A stretch of 64,000 nucleotides of DNA from Delphinus delphis (Eukaryota; Chordata; Mammalia; Artiodactyla; Delphinidae): contig NC_082703.1 in the NCBI RefSeq assembly GCF_949987515.2, positions 9,386,680 through 9,450,679 on the forward strand, read 5' to 3'. The notes under the pieces were generated by a model that was given only the letters and a program-made list of their open reading frames with translations, searched no databases and was not told where the DNA came from. The stretch's first letter is position 1. Every line of letters starts with the position of its first letter. Below, in pieces: positions 1 through 12,299 of this stretch. Both the position numbers and the translations under genes were made by a program.

Positions 1-1080
1 CTGCAATTTTATATTTAAAAACAGGATTTGCAGCCACACTAGGTTCAATAACAAAGATTACATGTTTCCAATCCTCAAAAATTGCTACTGAGCTGTTCTT
101 TTGGTGTTGGATTCCTGTGTCTCTTAGCACTGGAACATCTAGTGACGAATGGAAGACACAGATCAGCGAGGACCCAAGTTGTTAGCCGTCTCAGTCTCTT
201 CATTTCCTACATTGCTCTATGTGTGGATGTTTTTCACGTCCCAACCAGTATTTTCATGTAGTTATATATTCATGAGCTCTGTAACAGTGGGGTCAGAATT
301 CAGTTGAGCTCAAATAGACTGAACTTTCCTGTTATCACTAATAGTGTAAAATGGAAGCTAGAGTGAAACAGCTATTTTATTAAGAATTGTCAGTGAAGAG
401 TATTATGGGAAAACAATCCTCTATTCCTCTCTTAAATCCTCCTTTTAAATTAATGCAGAAATTCAAGTTTCTCATACAATTCTAAAGTTTACTTAAATAA
501 TGCAAATCACACTGTAAAACATGACTAGACATTTACACACCACTTCTATTTTATTCTACAGAGACAACTTATCGCTGGTAAAACTAGAGGACTAGATGGA
601 GAGAAAGGGAAGACATATTACCTAGTTCTTATCTGTTGTGTCTCTGGATTTAAACAACATTTTCTTTGTACTGTGCATCTTAGAAAACTATAAAAATGCA
701 ACTATTCTTCAGGCTCATGAAACTTAGGCAGATAAAGTGACATAGCTGGGAGGAAATAGAAGCCATTAATGTCTTATTTGCTTTTCATAAATAATACTAA
801 TTAGCACATACATTTCACTTAGCATCTTCAAAACACTTGACAAACATTAAGTAATTAATTACTTAAAGAGAAGACCAGGATGAGCTTACTTGGAATCTCC
901 CCAAGGACACTCAATACTTCTTGGTTCAAACAGGTTTTGAAATAACAAGAATAACCTTTCTTGTGATATCTGACTGCCAGTTCGAGCCCAGAAAGTACCT
1001 GAGTGCGTGACAATTAGATGGTTTTAAAAAGGTCAGTTGGATTTTGTGTAACCTCTAAAATGAGAGGTTAAATTTTTTCT
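1..1080. other. Unannotated AT-rich non-coding sequence
   Basis: No open frame, recognisable repeat or RNA gene is visible. Composition is AT-rich and unremarkable for mammalian intergenic or intronic DNA. It leads directly into a TC/CA compound microsatellite. Confidence 0.5.
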
Positions 1081-1082
1081 GA

Positions 1083-1123
1083 TCTCTCTCTCTCTCTCTC
1101 TCTCTCTCTTCCTTTCCCCCCTT

Positions 1124-1171
<48 letters not shown>
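1083..1171. repeat. Compound microsatellite (TC)n then (CA)n
   Basis: About 13 TC dinucleotides (1083-1109) are followed by a short C/T-rich spacer and about 22 CA dinucleotides (1126-1170). Uninterrupted CA runs of this length are usually length-polymorphic in mammals. That is family knowledge, not something seen in a single sequence. Confidence 0.95.
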
Positions 1172-1174
<3 letters not shown>

Positions 1175-2513
1175 GGCTTAATCTGCCAAATTAAAATCCT
1201 CCCTCCTACTCAAAAGGCCATATCCAGAACCAAATTTATGACTATGATGTTAACATCCAACCAAACCTACATAGGAAGGCATCATTTTAAAGGAAAAATA
1301 ACTGGATTCATTCCTGTAACTTAATAATAAAATCGGTCATTATTATCTATCAAGACTATCTCTTCCTTTTCTCCCCATAGGAGAAAAATAAACTCAGACC
1401 AGTAATTTGCTTTTCTGCAAAGGAGGAGCCTTCCTATTAACAAAAAGTAGAATTTAACCTCTTGATCATTCATTGTTTTTATTTGCACCTGAGTTAAAGG
1501 TTTAAAATGGAATCATCTTCCTTACTGAGAAGAACCTCACTTCAAACATGATAAAAGTTCTGAGAAAAAATGATATATGAATTTTCATAGCCATTCCATA
1601 AACTTTCTGTTGCTAAACGGCCTTAGTGTCATATAAGCTCCACTAGGTGACTCACTGAAACGGTAGAACAATCTCCTTTTATCAACAAAAAACTCTCAAA
1701 GAGAAGAGAGTACAGTAGGTCTATGATGCACGTAACAAGTATTCTTTAGTCCCATCGTAATTCAAACAAGGTTTGGAAACGCCTTTGCAGGCAGTATGTG
1801 TACAACTAAAAAATCCAATTCAATGCTAAATATTCACCACTTATATTTTATTAAAAATAATATTAGCTAGCCTGACCACCTATCCCATTATTTACACCTA
1901 GCGAAACTGGTTTTAACTGCTTCTGAAAATCAGCTTCCCCGCTCAGAAGATGAAGGTGTGCTATAACCAGGTTAAAATAATTAAAAGAAAAATGTGCCCA
2001 GTGCATTGAGAACAATTCCAAAGAGAGGATTTCAAAAACAAAACAATAATATAGATATACTGATATTTGCTTATATTTTGGTAATTGTATTAAAAAGGGA
2101 TCTAAATTATTTGGGGAGGTTTTATAATAGACTTACTGTAATGATGCTTTCTTTCAAAAAGTCATATACTTTTACCTCTCAAGCTGATAATCTAGTTTGT
2201 ATGTCTTTTCCATCCTACATGATTCCCAGTTTTACCTCTGAGATAGCAAGACTTGTTTCACACAACTGGCTCCATATACAAGGTCAGTGCCATGTAAAGG
2301 ATCACTTACCTTAAATCTCATCACTGTAATGCCTGAGCCGTTTAGATGAGGTGAGGAGAGAATCAACACCTTTCATCTGGAGCTTTAAAAACAAACCTGG
2401 TTTATTAAGTTCATTACGTTGAAAATGGAACTCAATTGTATTAGATTTTTCCATATTTAAAAATAGATCTGGAATGGTTTGTTTGGGGTTCCAGGAGGCT
2501 TTCTGCACACTTT
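1172..2513. other. Unannotated non-coding sequence
   Basis: AT-rich sequence without a recognised repeat. A 106-codon plus-strand frame at 1994-2314 has no recognisable domain and no Kozak-like context, so it is treated as chance. Confidence 0.45.
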
Positions 2514-2528
2514 AAAAGTAGCAATGCA

Positions 2529-2734
2529 GGGCTTCCCTGGTGGCGCAGTGGTTGGGAGTCCGCCTGCTGATGCGGGGAACACGGGTTCGTGCCCCAGTCC
2601 GGAAAGATCCCACATGCTGTGGAGCAGCTGGGCCTGTGAGCCATGGCCGCTGAGCCTGCGTGTCCGGAGCCTGTGCTCCAAAACGGGAGAGGCCACAACA
2701 GTGAGAGGCCCGCGTACCGCAAAAAAACAAAAAA
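2529..2734 (+). mobile_element. CHR-type SINE (short cetacean subtype)
   Basis: tRNA-derived SINE beginning 'gggcttccctggtggcgc'. The A-box-like segment lies near 2538-2548 and the B-box-like 'acgggttcgtgcccc' near 2580-2595. The right part reads 'gagaggcccgcgtaccgc', followed by an interrupted A tail. It is flanked by a 15-bp target-site duplication, aaaagtagcaatgca (2514-2528) and aaaagtagcaacgca (2735-2749), with one mismatch. It carries several mutations from its siblings (for example 'ctccaaaacggg'), which suggests it is older than the 41.7 and 61.5 kb copies. Mobilised in trans by L1 machinery (family knowledge). Confidence 0.96.
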
Positions 2735-2749
2735 AAAAGTAGCAACGCA

Positions 2750-3510
2750 AAAAAAAAAGACTTCAGCAGAATGCCTACATCTGTAGTGTATCTTAAGAAA
2801 GACTGTAAAGCTGAGGTGAATCATGGTACAGATAAAAGTGATGGTGAGTCTGCTGGGGTCGATGTTTCAAGCAGAGACATACATAATTTTTTCACCAATG
2901 ATTTGAACTTGAAATGGTCAATGTTATTATGAGAAATTATTAGAAAAACTGTATAGGAGCACTAAGAGCAAAGGAAAAGATCAGAAAAGGAAGATCTGAC
3001 ATGCCTGGCATGTTTTTTGTTGTTGTTGTTTTGTCTTTGTTTTTAATCTGTCAAACCTTTAAGCACAACCATAAGACTGTTGAAAGAATAAAATAAGGGA
3101 AATGATGGATGAATACATTTTAAAATTTAACAATGGAAAGTGAGAATAAGATTTTTTTTCTGACTTTTTATTGTTCTTCTGTTTTCTAAAGGTAGATTAT
3201 TTTATGTTGGACAAATGTGTCTGCTTTATAACTGCTCTCTATTAGCCCAGACTGAGCCAATCTCTACACAACAGTGGTTAGTATTTTTTCAGTATCCGTG
3301 TATACTCATCAGTTTGTATAGATTAAATTATTAGTTTGTGTTGCTGGGAATCAGGTCCTTATTTTTTCCTGCTCCTAAATGTGTAATTTAAGAAATCCTA
3401 AACTAATTATCTAATTTCGGCCAATACGGAAGAATGCCTAGCAAGTATCTAATTTCATAGCTTTATTATCTTTATTATAAGTCTCTTCATTTCCACTTCA
3501 AAGGTAGTTA
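2750..3510. other. Unannotated non-coding sequence
   Basis: AT-rich spacer between two SINEs, with a short T/G-rich run near 3011-3041. No gene or recognised repeat is seen. Confidence 0.45.
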
Positions 3511-3524
3511 AAAGATTGGCATCA

Positions 3525-3736
3525 TGGTTTCCCTGGTGGCGCAGTGGTTGAGAGTCTGCCTGCCGATGCAGGGGACACGGGTTCGTGCCCCGGTCCGGGA
3601 AGATCCCACGTGCTGCGGAGCGGCTGGGCCCGTGAGCCATGGCCGCTGAGCCTGCGCGTCCGGAGCCTGTGCTCCGCAACGGGAGAGGCCACAACAGTGA
3701 GAGGCCCGCATACCCCCAAAAAAAAGGAAAAAAAAA
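3525..3736 (+). mobile_element. CHR-type SINE (short cetacean subtype)
   Basis: Same structure as the copy at 2529, with head 'tttccctggtggcgcagtgg', a B-box-like 'gggttcgtgcccc', and tail 'gaggcccgcatacc' followed by an A-rich tail. Flanks carry a 14-bp duplication, aaagattggcatca (3511-3524) and aaagcttggcatca (3737-3750), differing at one position. The body is close to the common CHR sequence of the window, so it is probably fairly young. Confidence 0.96.
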
Positions 3737-3750
3737 AAAGCTTGGCATCA

Positions 3751-4299
3751 ATACTTAATTGTACAGCAAGGACATTGCACTAAACTCTTTTCATGTTCCT
3801 TAGCACTGAACCACATTTCATCTGTCCAGATTATGCAAAATTAATTTTTGAGATAGTGGTGAGATATTGTTTCCTTCGGTTAAGAAGAATGATTCAAAGG
3901 AATAGAACTGATCTTTTCCTATATTTACAGTGTAAAAATGTAAGGAGAATCCAGAGGGATAGCAGAATCCCTCACGCTACTTCTTACTGCCTTTCTGTTT
4001 GATTTGTGGACAATCTCTAAGTTTTTCTGGTGAGGAAAAAAAAACTTTTACAGGAAGGAATGAAAAGAATCTCTCTCAGTGTTCAAGAAACTTCTCAAAG
4101 TAATACAGCACCCACAGTGAGAACACCCTTTGGTAACTGCATTGGACAATTCAGTTGCTCACATTATGTTTGCAACCACCTATGTAGGTGTGCCCAATAA
4201 ATATATTATACATTTTATTAGCATTTGACCAAGTCCGACCTCTCACACCCTTTCCAATGAATGCCACCATTCTCAAGCTGTTTCCCTTTCTCTCTCTTA
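3751..4299. other. Unannotated non-coding sequence
   Basis: No recognised repeat. A 69-codon frame at 3793-4002 begins just after the SINE and has no recognisable domain. Confidence 0.4.
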
Positions 4300-4452
4300 C
4301 ACATACACTCACAAACAAACTCACACACACTCACACAACACAATTATTCTTCATATTCAGCTGCAACTATTATTCCCCGATCTACATAGATAGATAAATA
4401 GATAGATAGGTAGATAGATAGATAGATAGGTAGATAGATAGATAGATAGATA
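4300..4452. repeat. CA-rich stretch and (GATA)n microsatellite
   Basis: A degenerate CA-rich segment (about 4300-4345) is followed after about 40 bp by an imperfect GATA/TAGA tetranucleotide array (4387-4452). The array is broken by two GATAGG variants and one AAATA variant. Tetranucleotide arrays of this length are typical STR markers. Confidence 0.93.
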
Positions 4453-4639
4453 TTATGATTAGAGCAGAAAGGATAACTTACAAGCAAAAGTGCTTGGTTA
4501 TTATTATTTTTATTGTATCTTATTAGTTTGTCTACTTTACTCTTGACCTCTTAAGATACAACTGCCTTTATTCCAGACTGCCAGTTAGTACAGAAATTCA
4601 GAGGACGAGATTGGAGAATTTTGATCTAAATCCTTTATT

Positions 4640-5110
4640 TAGAATTGGAGAATGCCAATGGACAATGAAAAGATCTGCTCTCATGGAGTTTATCTTCTAG
4701 TGAGAGAAGTCAGAATATTCACTAAATAAAATAAATAAGGTAAATATTCTATGTTAGAATCTAAATGGTAAGGAAAATAGAACAAGCAAAGGGGATTGGC
4801 AGTGCCAAGGGCTGCCTCATGAGAAAATGACAGTGAGCAATCTTGAAGGAAGCCAAAGCGGGAGCTATTGGATATTTGTGGGGAGAGAATTGTGGGCGGT
4901 GTGTCTGCCATGATCAGTTATGCATGCTTGGTACACAACCTGAGCCCAACACAATATTTCTGAGGCAGAAAAGGCAGCAAGTGCAAAGTGCTGGGGTGAA
5001 AGCATGCCTCACAAGTTCATGAGAAAGGGTCATCACTGTAGCTGGAGCAGAGAGAGCAAAGAGGGTAATAGAGGGGCATGAGATGAGAGAAGGAATCGGG
5101 GCCCAAATGA
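4640..5110 (-). mobile_element. L2 LINE 3' fragment
   Basis: On the plus strand this reads as the antisense of the L2 3' region. The 'ctcatggagtttatcttctagtg' type signature lies at about 4680-4702, followed by the 'ggcagcaagtgcaaagtgc' signature (4971-4989) and 'ctggagcagagagagc' (5042-5057). The order and spacing fit L2. It is highly diverged, as expected for an element older than placental mammals. Confidence 0.72.
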
Positions 5111-5510
5111 ATCTGAGTTTCCCTTTTATAATCCATCCTGATTGGTTTTATGTGAGGACCTCATAGGTGGAAGGCACGTGTGGGAATAAAGCTTATCCAG
5201 AGGGAATCTTGCTGATGGCTCTGACTCATGGTCATCATCGGCTTCCTACTGGTGCATTAATGACTCCAGCAGATCAAAAGGCAACAGAATGACGTGAAAG
5301 GAGCACACAGTCATGTATCAGATAAACTGTTTTGAATTTGACTCCATCACTTTCTAGATGCAGAACTACAGGTTAATTTCTTAACTTGGTGTCAACTCAA
5401 CTCAGCAAACAAATTGCTCTTACCAGAAAATCTAACATAGCAGGACCCTGGCTCCCACAAAAAAGGAAGTATTTGAAGATTTACGCCTCAAGCAAGCAGG
5501 TTATAGTCTA
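5111..5510. other. Unannotated non-coding sequence
   Basis: No gene and no recognised repeat. A short stretch next to the L2 remnant may be more L2 too diverged to recognise by eye. Confidence 0.35.
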
Positions 5511-5514
5511 AATG

Positions 5515-5712
5515 AGGAGTTGGCAAACTTTTTCCACAAAGGATCAAATAGTAACTATTTTAGACTTCATGAGCCATTTGGTCTCTGTTGGAACTACCCA
5601 ACTCAGCCACAGTAGCACAAAAGCAGCCAAAGACAATATGAAATGAATGGGCATTGCTGTCTTCCAATAAAACCTAATATACAAAAACAGGCAGTGGCCA
5701 GATTTTGCCCAT
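5515..5712 (+). mobile_element. Ancient interspersed repeat, probably a hAT-type DNA transposon
   Basis: It follows a widespread mammalian repeat pattern. 'gttggcaaactttttccacaaagg' lies at the start, 'gagccatttggtctctgttg' about 55 bp later, and 'ccaataaaacctaatatacaaaaacagg' near the end. I recognise the family by pattern but cannot assign a reliable family name from memory. No target duplication is evident. Confidence 0.6.
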
Positions 5713-5744
5713 ACTCAATATTTTTCCTCCCTTGGTCTACAGCA

Positions 5745-5908
5745 TCATTATCTAATACAGCAGCCAATAGCCATATGCAGCTCTTTAACTCATGGCATGT
5801 GACTAGTTGACTAAGGAACTACATTTTAAATTTTATTATAATTTTAATTAATTTTAATTTTAATAGTCACATGGCACTAAGGGTTACTGTATTGAACAGC
5901 ACTGGTCT
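5745..5908. mobile_element. Non-autonomous DNA transposon remnant (palindromic)
   Basis: The two ends are partly inverted copies. 'tctaatacagcagccaatagcc' occurs at about 5752-5773, and 'gttactgtattgaacagcac' at about 5883-5902. Between them is an AT-rich core of 'taattttaatt' repeats. This matches a known mammalian repeat with inverted ends around an AT core. The family name is not assigned. Confidence 0.58.
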
Positions 5909-5962
5909 TAAGGTAAAGATAGGCCTAGGAGAATATGAAGACTATGTTAAAAATGACAGACA

Positions 5963-6165
5963 GGGCTTCCCTGGTGGCGCAGTGGTTGAGAGTCCTCCTG
6001 TCAATGCAGGGGACACGGGTTCATGCCCCGGTCCGGGAAGATCCCACATGCCGCGGAGCGACTGGGCCCGTGAGCCATGGCCGCTGAGCCTGCGCGTCCG
6101 GAGCCTGTGCTCCGCAACGGGAGAGGCCACAACAGTGAGGCCCACGTACAGAAAAAAAAAAAAAA
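5963..6165 (+). mobile_element. CHR-type SINE (short cetacean subtype)
   Basis: Begins 'gggcttccctggtggcgc' and ends 'gtgaggcccacgtacag' plus poly-A (6150-6165). B-box-like 'gggttcatgcccc' with G-to-A change. The usual 'gtgagaggcccg' is shortened to 'gtgaggcccac' here. The flanking duplication is imperfect, around 'gacagac' before and 'gacagat' after. Both strands show open frames through the element; these are repeat artefacts. Confidence 0.94.
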
Positions 6166-6384
6166 GACAGATGTCATATTGGTACAAGGAAGAAGTAAGT
6201 AGTACTGACTGGGCGTTTAATTGAAGGCTTCATATACTAAGTGGCATTTGAAATGGGTCTTGAGAAATGAGTAGACTTTTTTGGTAGGCTTTCTAACCTT
6301 GCTTGCAAAACGAAAATAGAAGTACCCAGAGGGAATCTTGAAGTGTTTTATACTTAGAGACACTTGCTAGGCATTCTACTGTTT

Positions 6385-6570
6385 TCCAAGATTACTGAGG
6401 TACAGTGGGAAAAGTTCAGGCTTTAGCACTGGGAAGGACAGATTTAAAACTTATCTGACTTATCACATGAGTTTAGATAAGCCCCTTTATCATTCTAAGC
6501 AGTGGTTTTCTCATCTTTAAGATGGAAAAGGTACTATTGACTCTAAGAGTCAAATGACCCGAGGTCATTT
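6385..6570 (+). mobile_element. MIR SINE fragment
   Basis: Carries the MIR layout, including 'gttcaggctttagcactgg', 'tgagtttagataagcccc' and 'gtggttttctcatctttaagatgg'. It is diverged with weak ends. MIR is an ancient tRNA-derived SINE shared by mammals. Confidence 0.72.
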
Positions 6571-6694
6571 GTCAGATTCAATTATAGTACCTAAGATAAT
6601 GCTAAGAACTTGGGATTCGATTACTGAGTTATTTTAATTATTATTTAAGTTATTTAATTATTATTGTGTCACAAATATAACTTCAATCAATTCT

Positions 6695-6850
6695 CACAAC
6701 TCTGTGTGATTAAGGAAGGGTAGGCATTATAATCTTCATTTTTTTTTTGTAGGAGAGTTCTTTGTGTATGACATGTATCTTGCCCAAGACCACGTAGCTC
6801 ATAAATGGTAGAATCAAGTTCAGAAGGCTCAGAACTCCTCATACATATTC
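6695..6850 (-). mobile_element. MIR SINE fragment
   Basis: Reads as antisense MIR core, with 'tcttgcccaagaccacgtagctc' at about 6779-6801, followed by 'aaatggtagaatcaagttc'. An internal T run occurs at 6741-6750. Confidence 0.65.
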
Positions 6851-8204
6851 CGGTGCTTTTCCCACTACCTGTTATTAACTCCCTTGTTAAAACAAACTAG
6901 TGAAGTATTTGGAATACCAGGTCTAGACTGAATCTGCTATCTCAGTGGGTTTTAAGATATATTCAGGCTGATGGTTTCATCCAACTAGTCACTCATATTT
7001 ACTCGTCAGATTTCCTGTTTTGACATGAACTCTGTGCAGACTTCATTTATTATTTAAATAACTTTATAAGATATATCTCCATCTGTATAATCGTTCATCA
7101 GTGCCACAGTCTAGAGCAATGAATCTTGACATTCAGAAGCATTATGTAAAACAAACCAAACATGTTAATACCTAGGGCTTTATATCTTAAGCCTTCCTTG
7201 ACATGGGTTTGTTTTATGTCCCGTCTATTCTATGTTCATCTTTAATTTATGTTTAAACAGCTTATGTTTAATTTATGTTTCAAAGTGAAGCCACAAATCG
7301 CCTAAAATTTAAGGAATTTCATTCCATGCCATCTCTAACCCCACCTTGTGTCTTAACACTCATAAACACAGGCACTGAGCAACACAATGATCTGTCATAT
7401 TTCCAAACAAAAACGTAATAAGATGCCATAGGTAACTGTAAGCATGTGTCTTCTTTCCTTACATCAAAAGAGAACGTAGATTAATAACGATAAGCACTGT
7501 AGAAAGTACCTATGTTGAAAAGCAGGGAATTTTTGGTTTTGACTTATTCTGTCCCTTCATTGTACCCATTTTTAAATCTCCTTTGTCAGATAGGATTTTC
7601 CAGCTCCACCTTATCCTTGTGCATCCCTCTGGGTGTGTATGAAAGGAAACTAGCTGGTAGTCTCTGAAGTATTTACCTATGTCCTACTAAAATGATGATG
7701 TTGCCAGTAAAGGGAACGCTGCCTACCTTAAGGGTCAAACCAATCGTATGATCCTTCTCTTTCCAAACCTGACACCAGAACTTCTCCATTTTCTTTCTTG
7801 TAACCAGATAATGTATACCTATATGTTCCTGCATCTGTCTGATGTTAGCTTGCTATCTTTTTATGAGATTTGAGGTTGGGACCCAACCCACCACGCCACT
7901 AGAGGGAAGTAGTCACCTAACAAGGGGAAGAAGTAAACAAAGAAGGATGTCAATTTCTTGGTTCCATCATAGTTCCTTTCACTCTTTCTTTGAACTAGAT
8001 ATCTTTTATCTTTTATGTGTTCCCAAATCAACCTAAACCTATAATGAGCTTTCCCACATTCCAAATTATTATAACATTGTTATTAGAAAAAGTGTATATA
8101 GCTCTACACTTTTTTTCTAGTCAATTCAAAGAGAATTTTAGAAGTGAGAGCAGGAAAGGAGCATTGAAGCAGTTGGGAAATTTTACTTATTTATGTGTTT
8201 GCTT
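6851..8204. other. Unannotated non-coding sequence
   Basis: About 1.35 kb without a recognised repeat. Overlapping short frames on both strands (7842-8064) have no domains. Confidence 0.45.
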
Positions 8205-8330
8205 ATTTTATTCAACTCCTTCTTTATTACAAAAGGCCAGACTGAGGTCCAGAGAGGTGAAATTTCTTACCAAAATTTTGACGTTAATTAATAGCAGAAC
8301 TGTGTTCAGCGTCCATGTCTTAAAATTTGT
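8205..8330 (-). mobile_element. Weak MIR fragment
   Basis: The string 'agactgaggtccagagaggtgaaatttcttacc' pattern (about 8240-8272) matches the antisense MIR 3' part. Only the core is recognisable. Confidence 0.5.
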
Positions 8331-11319
8331 ATTGCAACTTATTCTATTACATATACTGCTCCTTTTATATATAGACATCTCCATGAATATGCCATTGCTT
8401 TGTCTGTTTTTCATTTTTAATGAGAAACATAACAGTCTAGGGTCTTTTGTAAAAAATTCTCTTCCTATAAGCAAGCTGTATGTTTTAAGAAGTTAAACAC
8501 ATAGACTTCATAAATTTCACGGTGTTGTGATATAGCAGAATGTTTATTGTTACCTTGGGGATTTCCGTACAGTCCCCTTCCCATATACTTTCCTACCTTT
8601 TTCACAAATTCAAATTTGTCAACTGTTCCTAGTCGAACTCCAAAAAGATTCCCCGAAGAATTCAACCTTCATTGATTTCCCCTTGTACTCAGTCCTACAA
8701 GTGTTAGCCCTAGATAAGCCCTCATATTGCATTGATCGATACTGTGGCTCCCAACCAGACCATATTTAACGTCCACCTAGAGGTGGAATGAGTTCATGAC
8801 ACATAGCTTCCTGTGTTGCCATGTTAGGCATAATTCCTTCTCAATTAATCTGAAGGGCTGAATTCGTACTTCGATGACTTTAAAGAGTGGCTATGACTTC
8901 CCAAATGACTGTGAAATCTGGCTTGCACCTGAGTTATTAAAGATGCGCCTCAAAGTCTAGTCTAAGTTTGAACGCTATTACTCCACTAGTATTCTTATCC
9001 CTGAAAGACCTTGCTACATTTAGCTGAGCCAACAGTCTTTGCAAACATTGATGTTTCATTCATCTCGTTGTTTAGAAAGATTTGTTTCCCTCTTAATGGC
9101 TGAGAATAAAACTTTAAAGGAAAACATCTCCACGGGAAGCCTAGCATTGTTAAGGAATGGATAATCTGTGGCTGCCAGAAAACATTACTCGATTATCAGT
9201 TTGAATTTCCTTTTGCTCCTTAGTTTCATCCTAGTAAGTATTTCTTTTATTCCCTTCGACCACCCCAGACTGTTTTTCTCCCTCCTGGCTGTCTCTATAG
9301 CTTTCAAATATTTAGCAAGCTTCAGATTTTGATTGATCCCCACCTGTTTTTCTCCTCATCAAGTGCTAACTTCTATCCTCAGTGGACTCCTGTCTGTTGT
9401 TCTTTGAGATTAAAAATCAATGAATATTACGAAAGCTGAAGAATTCTTTAACAAGTCCCTTTGTCCCTCCTTTCACCTTCTCACAAAGAATTTTTTTTCG
9501 TTTTATCACTTCCCTTTCAAAAGTACCATATACCTTAATTAAATTATTACAATTCTTTTGAGGATTATGAATAAATCTTCATTTGTTTTCTTTATTAGCA
9601 TTCGATCTGCTTTTGTTAATTGTGTAAATGTTCCCCGTAGGCAGAATAACTCAAATGAGCAATAAAACTCAAATGAAGCAGAGCTTTTTGTTAAGGAGAG
9701 TCAATTTGATTAACGTCACAGTCAATATGATGAATGGCAGCATTTTGGAACAAGTTGGCCAGTAACTTGAAACTGACAATATAATGTGTGTGTCATTAGG
9801 ACTAAATAAATTCAACAATGTATCATAGCGTTGATCTGGAATGCTCCTTGATTTGGGATAAAATAATGATTCTGTGCATTTCCATAATATTCATCCTTAG
9901 ATTCAATGCTTTATAAATAGACTTTATCATCTTGATGCTCAAATGACATGGAAACAAGTGAACTTCGTCAGTGCCAAAGGAGTAAAATGGTCATTCAGGG
10001 ATCTAGGTTCAGTGCTTGGAGTGATGGAAATCGATTTCCCCTGTATGGCTAACATGATGTAGTTAATAAGGAAGGATTTATAGCAAATATAAATAAATGT
10101 TCCTGGGAAACACTTAAAATGCAAACCAAGAAATTACAAACTTCCAACTATAGACTTTCTCTGTGTCAACCAAATGCTTGCCAACATTCAACAGTGGATA
10201 AACATCTGATTAACAAATTTTCTTGTGAAAAAGGAGAAATAGATAGAAGAAAATGTACCTAAGGATTGGATTAAGAGTGCTATAAGAATAAACTTTCTTC
10301 AAGGATTCTAAATCTCAATAAGTCATCCCTTATATCTTCCATAACCTAAGCCTCCAGAGATTATGAAAGCAGAAAATAAAGAATAGTTTTGGGTTTTGTT
10401 CAGTGTTATTTTGTGGTAGTTGTTGTTTTTGTGCGTGTGTTGATTTTTTTAAGCAAAGTTAGGACACAATTTTGTTGCCTGGGAAAGAGAAGGTAATTTA
10501 TATGACTAAAACCCCATCAAGTGAAACTTCAATAAAAGGGAGAGAGACAGAGATGAGAGCTTGTTGTGAATCACTTATTTATCTGATACAAAAATGAAGT
10601 CCCTATAACCAAGAAACAGAAGCAGTAATAAATCCGTTCTATATGAAAGAAAAACATTAATTTAAAGATATATATTTAGACTCTACATGTGAAATCTAAC
10701 TCTATCTTTGCCAGTTTTTCTGCAAATGAACAAACTGATCCTTAAAATTAAAAAAAGTTCATGTAAATTGGCATCAAATAATTATGAACCGATAGCTATT
10801 CTTCATCCAAACTCTCGTGGTTTTATCAATAATTAAGATATCCAGATTTCTCCATTACCATGTGAATTTTCCTACGTTCTCTTTCTCACCTCTAGGACTT
10901 ACTGTTAGACTCTTTGAAGAAACGATCATGTATTTCTATTTTGATATATTGCCATCTGTAAACAAAACATAGACAATTTACTTTGGAAGAGACCTAGAGA
11001 CCTTCTTTTTCTTCAAAAAAAAGAAATTCTGCTGTAGACTAGGAAATTGGTTCCAGACTATAAATTCTTGGAGGTAAATGGAGCTTTTAGTACAAAGATA
11101 AATTATATACAAATGCAGAACAAGGATCTTCTGGGAAAAGAGAAGTTTAAAAGTACTTTGGGGAAAAAAAAAAAGAGTGAAACAGCCTAAATCAAAATCT
11201 CCTAATAGTCTTTCTTCTAATCACAGTTTTCCTCAACAGTTACTTTATTTCCCCTCTATTTCTTCAACGGAGTAAAAACACAAATGCTAAAGGTTTAGTA
11301 AAACAAATGAATGAATATA
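8331..11319. other. Unannotated AT-rich non-coding sequence
   Basis: About 3 kb with no recognised mobile element, unusual against the repeat density elsewhere. Nothing looks like an exon. The 9560-9900 part is rich in TAATTA-like and ATTA motifs and could be a conserved non-coding element; see findings. Confidence 0.45.
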
Positions 11320-11588
11320 ACAAATCAGAAAGACTCATACAGAGAACAACCTAGTGGTTACCAGAGGGTGGAGAGTTGGGGGAGGGGGAAAATAAGGAAA
11401 GGAATTAAGAGATACAAACCACTAGGTATAAAATAAATAAGATACACAGATGTAATGTATCAGGGAATATAATCAATGTTTTATAACTTTAAATGGAGAA
11501 CAATGCATAAAAATATTGAATCACTATGTTGTACAACTGAAACTGATATAATATTTTAAATCAACTATACTTCAATTAAAAATTTGGA
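11320..11588 (+). mobile_element. L1 3' end, 5'-truncated
   Basis: Contains the L1 3'-UTR signatures 'aacctagtggttaccagagggtgg', 'aatcactatgttgtacaactg' and the terminal 'aaatcaactatacttcaatt' followed by A. No ORF2 remains. The A-rich end near 11580 marks the 3' terminus. Confidence 0.82.
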
Positions 11589-11969
11589 AAAAATTCTTTT
11601 AAGAAAAACGTGAAGCTGATCAAGAAAGAAAAACAATACATGTTGAACAGTAGACAAAAGAAGTGGCCAAACTTGAAATGCACAGACAAGGCTCTAGGCA
11701 AATTAGAAATGATTACCAAGTTAAATTAAAAAAGGAAACAGTAAAACTGTGATTAGAAACAGTTCAACATTGAGATGCCCATATTCTAAGGTAACCGTAT
11801 TTCTTTATATCTTGTTCTAAATTACATCAAGTAAGAAGACAATAGATACAGTCAATATAATTTTATGTTATCTTTTTAAATGTTGTCTTTTCTTTTAAAT
11901 CTACTTGTTTTATACATTTTTCCAAAGTATGAGATACCTGTGTGATTTTCTTTAATTTAAAAACGCGTG
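11589..11969. other. Unannotated non-coding sequence
   Basis: AT-rich spacer between the L1 end and the SINE; nothing recognised. Confidence 0.4.
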
Positions 11970-12295
11970 AAGAACTTCCCTGGTGGTGCAGTGGTTAAGA
12001 ATCCACCTGCCAGTGCAGGCAACGCGGGTTCGAGCCCTGGTCCAGGAAGATCCCACATGCCGAGAAGCAACTAAGCCCGTGTGCCACAACTACTGAGGCT
12101 GCGCTCTAGAGCCCGCGAGCCACAACTACTGAAGCCCGCGTGCCAAGAGCCGGTGCTCCGCAACAAGAGAAGCCACCGCAATGAGAAGCCTGAGTACGGC
12201 AACAAAAAGTACCCACCATTCACCGCAACTAGAGAAAGCCCACGTGCAGCAATGAAGACCCAACACAGCCAAAAATTAAATAAATAAATAAATAT
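11970..12295 (+). mobile_element. CHR-type SINE (long, older subtype)
   Basis: Head 'acttccctggtggtgcagtgg' and B-box-like 'gcgggttcgagccctgg' (12024-12040), which keeps the canonical GGTTCGA core. Its body is longer than the short cetacean subtype. It has repeated 'gccacaactactga' segments, then 'gcaactagagaaagcccacg', 'gaagacccaacacagcc' and a (TAAA)n tail (12276-12293). A clean target-site duplication is not apparent, consistent with greater age. Confidence 0.94.
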
Positions 12296-12299
12296 TTTT

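Noticed and set aside
2529..2600. tRNA gene at SINE heads
   Set aside because: A- and B-box-like motifs are present but the cloverleaf arms do not continue; these are tRNA-derived SINE promoters, not tRNA genes.
4387..4452. CRISPR-like direct repeat
   Set aside because: Simple tetranucleotide microsatellite with no spacers; the genome is mammalian.
8017..8496. 159-codon plus-strand open frame
   Set aside because: Longest frame in the window but AT-rich, domain-free, overlapped by a MIR fragment and by antisense frames; chance is the best explanation.
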